15,327 nt of DNA, taken from contig PLSZ01000391.1 in the NCBI GenBank assembly GCA_003164305.1, positions 1-15,327 on the forward strand, in the 5' to 3' direction. Both the position numbers and the translations under genes were made by a program. Positions 14,483-15,327 of the stretch are shown here, piece by piece (position 1 is the stretch's first letter; every line of letters begins with the position of its first letter). Source of the stretch: Acetobacteraceae bacterium (GTDB taxonomy: Bacteria > Pseudomonadota > Alphaproteobacteria > Acetobacterales > Acetobacteraceae). The notes beneath the pieces are model-generated. The model was given only the letters and a program-made list of their open reading frames with translations, made no database searches and was not told the origin of the DNA.

Positions 14483-15054
14483 ACGCGCGCCTCGACGCCG
14501 GGTTCGTCGATCCCGTGCACGACGCGCAAACCTGCTTCCGCGCCGTCCTCGACGCGATGTCGCATCCTGGGCGGATCACTTCCGTCTCCGGCGTGACCGC
14601 GCCCGCGCCGCTGAGCAACGCCGCCGGCGCCGTGCTGCTGACGCTGGTCGATCATGAAACATCGCTTTGGTTGGATCGCGACGCTGCTCCGGTCCGCGCG
14701 TGGATCGAATTTCATTGCGGTACCGCAATCATCGCGAAACCGGACGCCTGCGGCTTCGCGCTGGCATTGTCGTTGCCCGCATTGGATCGGTTGCCGGCTG
14801 GAACTCACGAGTCGCCTGAAGGTTCAGCCACCGTCATCTGTCAGGTCGCCGGGTTCGACACCGGGCGGGCGCTTCGGTTGAGCGGTCCAGGACTGCGCGA
14901 GCCAACGTTACTGACCGTCAACGGCCTGCCGCGCGACTTCGTATCGATCTGGCGGCGCAACCACGCTTTGTTCCCTCGTGGCATCGACCTGATCCTGTGC
15001 GCCGGCGATCGTCTGACCGCGTTGCCGCGAACCGTTACGATCGAGGAGGTCTGA
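14479..15054 (+). CDS. phnH: C-P lyase core subunit PhnH
   Basis: A 191-residue subunit of the same complex; E. coli PhnH has a fold related to PLP-dependent transferases but without cofactor binding, and joins the PhnGIJ core. Matching features are FVDPVHDAQTCFRAVLDAMS followed by HPG, AAGAVLLTLVDHETSLWL, ALRLSGPGLREP and the C-terminal HALFPRGIDLILCAGDRLTA with LPRT. Length fits the family (about 190-200). The start overlaps the phnG stop by 4 bases, and the stop is 4 bases before the phnI start, so the genes form a tight operon. Confidence 0.96.
   Translation: MNARLDAGFVDPVHDAQTCFRAVLDAMSHPGRITSVSGVTAPAPLSNAAGAVLLTLVDHETSLWLDRDAAPVRAWIEFHCGTAIIAKPDACGFALALSLPALDRLPAGTHESPEGSATVICQVAGFDTGRALRLSGPGLREPTLLTVNGLPRDFVSIWRRNHALFPRGIDLILCAGDRLTALPRTVTIEEV
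15043..15049 (+). promoter_or_regulatory. Shine-Dalgarno of phnI
   Basis: GAGGAGG inside the last codons of phnH, 9 bases before the phnI ATG. It suggests that phnI has strong translation of its own. Confidence 0.75.
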
Positions 15055-15058
15055 CCCC

Positions 15059-15327
15059 ATGGCCTATGTCGCGGTCAAGGGCGGAGAACGCGCGATCCGC
15101 AACGCGCACGCCTGGCTCGCCGAGGAACGCCGCGGCGATGCGTCCGTCCCCGACCTGGGCCTCGCGCAAATCCGCGAGCAACTCGGCCGCGCCATCGATC
15201 GCGTGATGTCGGAAGGGTCGTGTTACGATCCCGATCTCGCGGCGCTGGCGATCAAGCAGTCGCAAGGCGATCTGATCGAAGCGGTGTTCCTGCTGCGCGC
15301 CTATCGCACCACGCTGCCGCGGTTCGC
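15059..15327 (+). CDS. phnI: C-P lyase core subunit PhnI, partial (C-terminus beyond right edge)
   Basis: The first 89 residues of PhnI are visible. The N-terminus MAYVAVKGGERAIRNAHAWL, the segment LGLAQIREQLGRAIDRVMSE and the stretch LAALAIKQSQGDLIEAVFLL followed by RAYRTTLPR align closely with E. coli PhnI. PhnI acts as the nucleosidase component: with PhnG, PhnH and PhnL it replaces the base of ATP or GTP with a phosphonate. The gene is open to the end of the window; the full protein would be about 350-370 residues. phnJ, phnK and phnL are expected next. Confidence 0.96.
   Translation, partial: MAYVAVKGGERAIRNAHAWLAEERRGDASVPDLGLAQIREQLGRAIDRVMSEGSCYDPDLAALAIKQSQGDLIEAVFLLRAYRTTLPRF

Noticed and set aside
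1..15327. CRISPR array, tRNA, rRNA or insertion sequence
   Set aside because: I looked for regularly spaced repeats, cloverleaf sequences and transposase motifs and saw none.

Overview
The window is high-GC DNA with long antisense open frames. Gene content (KaiC-type ATPase, divergent phnF-phnM and phnGHI, MazE/MazF-like pair, mitochondrial-type aconitase, several GNAT and conserved hypothetical genes) points to an alphaproteobacterium. A member of the Rhodospirillales/Acetobacteraceae is plausible, but this is inference from protein resemblance and not proven by the sequence.

Layout, left to right. (1) 1-521, minus: N-terminal part of a KaiC/RecA-fold ATPase that runs off the left edge. (2) 522-1167: gap with two clear inverted repeats. 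(3) 1168-1848, plus: small beta-propeller protein. (4) 1849-2786: about 940 bases without a convincing gene, holding a long inverted repeat. (5) 2787-4316, plus: a 509-residue, histidine-rich conserved protein of unknown function, with a strong ribosome binding site and a textbook intrinsic terminator, so probably monocistronic. (6) 4464-5487, plus: two overlapping GNAT acetyltransferase genes. (7) 5637-6809, plus: an enolase-superfamily (mandelate racemase/muconate lactonizing) enzyme behind a cluster of palindromes. (8) 6830-7066, minus: small conserved protein. (9) 7170-7230: second copy of the long inverted repeat seen in region 4. (10) 7260-9536, minus: aconitase, divergent from a LysR regulator (9632-10561, plus), with a perfect T-N11-A palindrome in between. 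(11) 10778-11128, plus: small membrane protein. (12) 11223-11866, minus: type II toxin-antitoxin pair with a perfect 16-bp palindrome upstream. (13) 11938-15327: phosphonate C-P lyase locus, with phnM and phnF on the minus strand and phnG, phnH and the start of phnI on the plus strand.

The best understood unit is the phn locus. PhnF is the likely repressor, acting at GTNTANAC-type sites between the two divergent arms. PhnGHI (with PhnJ and PhnL expected beyond the right edge) would attach the phosphonate to a nucleoside triphosphate, and PhnM removes pyrophosphate before C-P bond cleavage. The other genes look like independent units.

I did not find a clear new multi-gene system. The most open items are the unassigned 509-residue protein, the pair of matching intergenic inverted repeats, and the palindrome clusters that probably mark operators.
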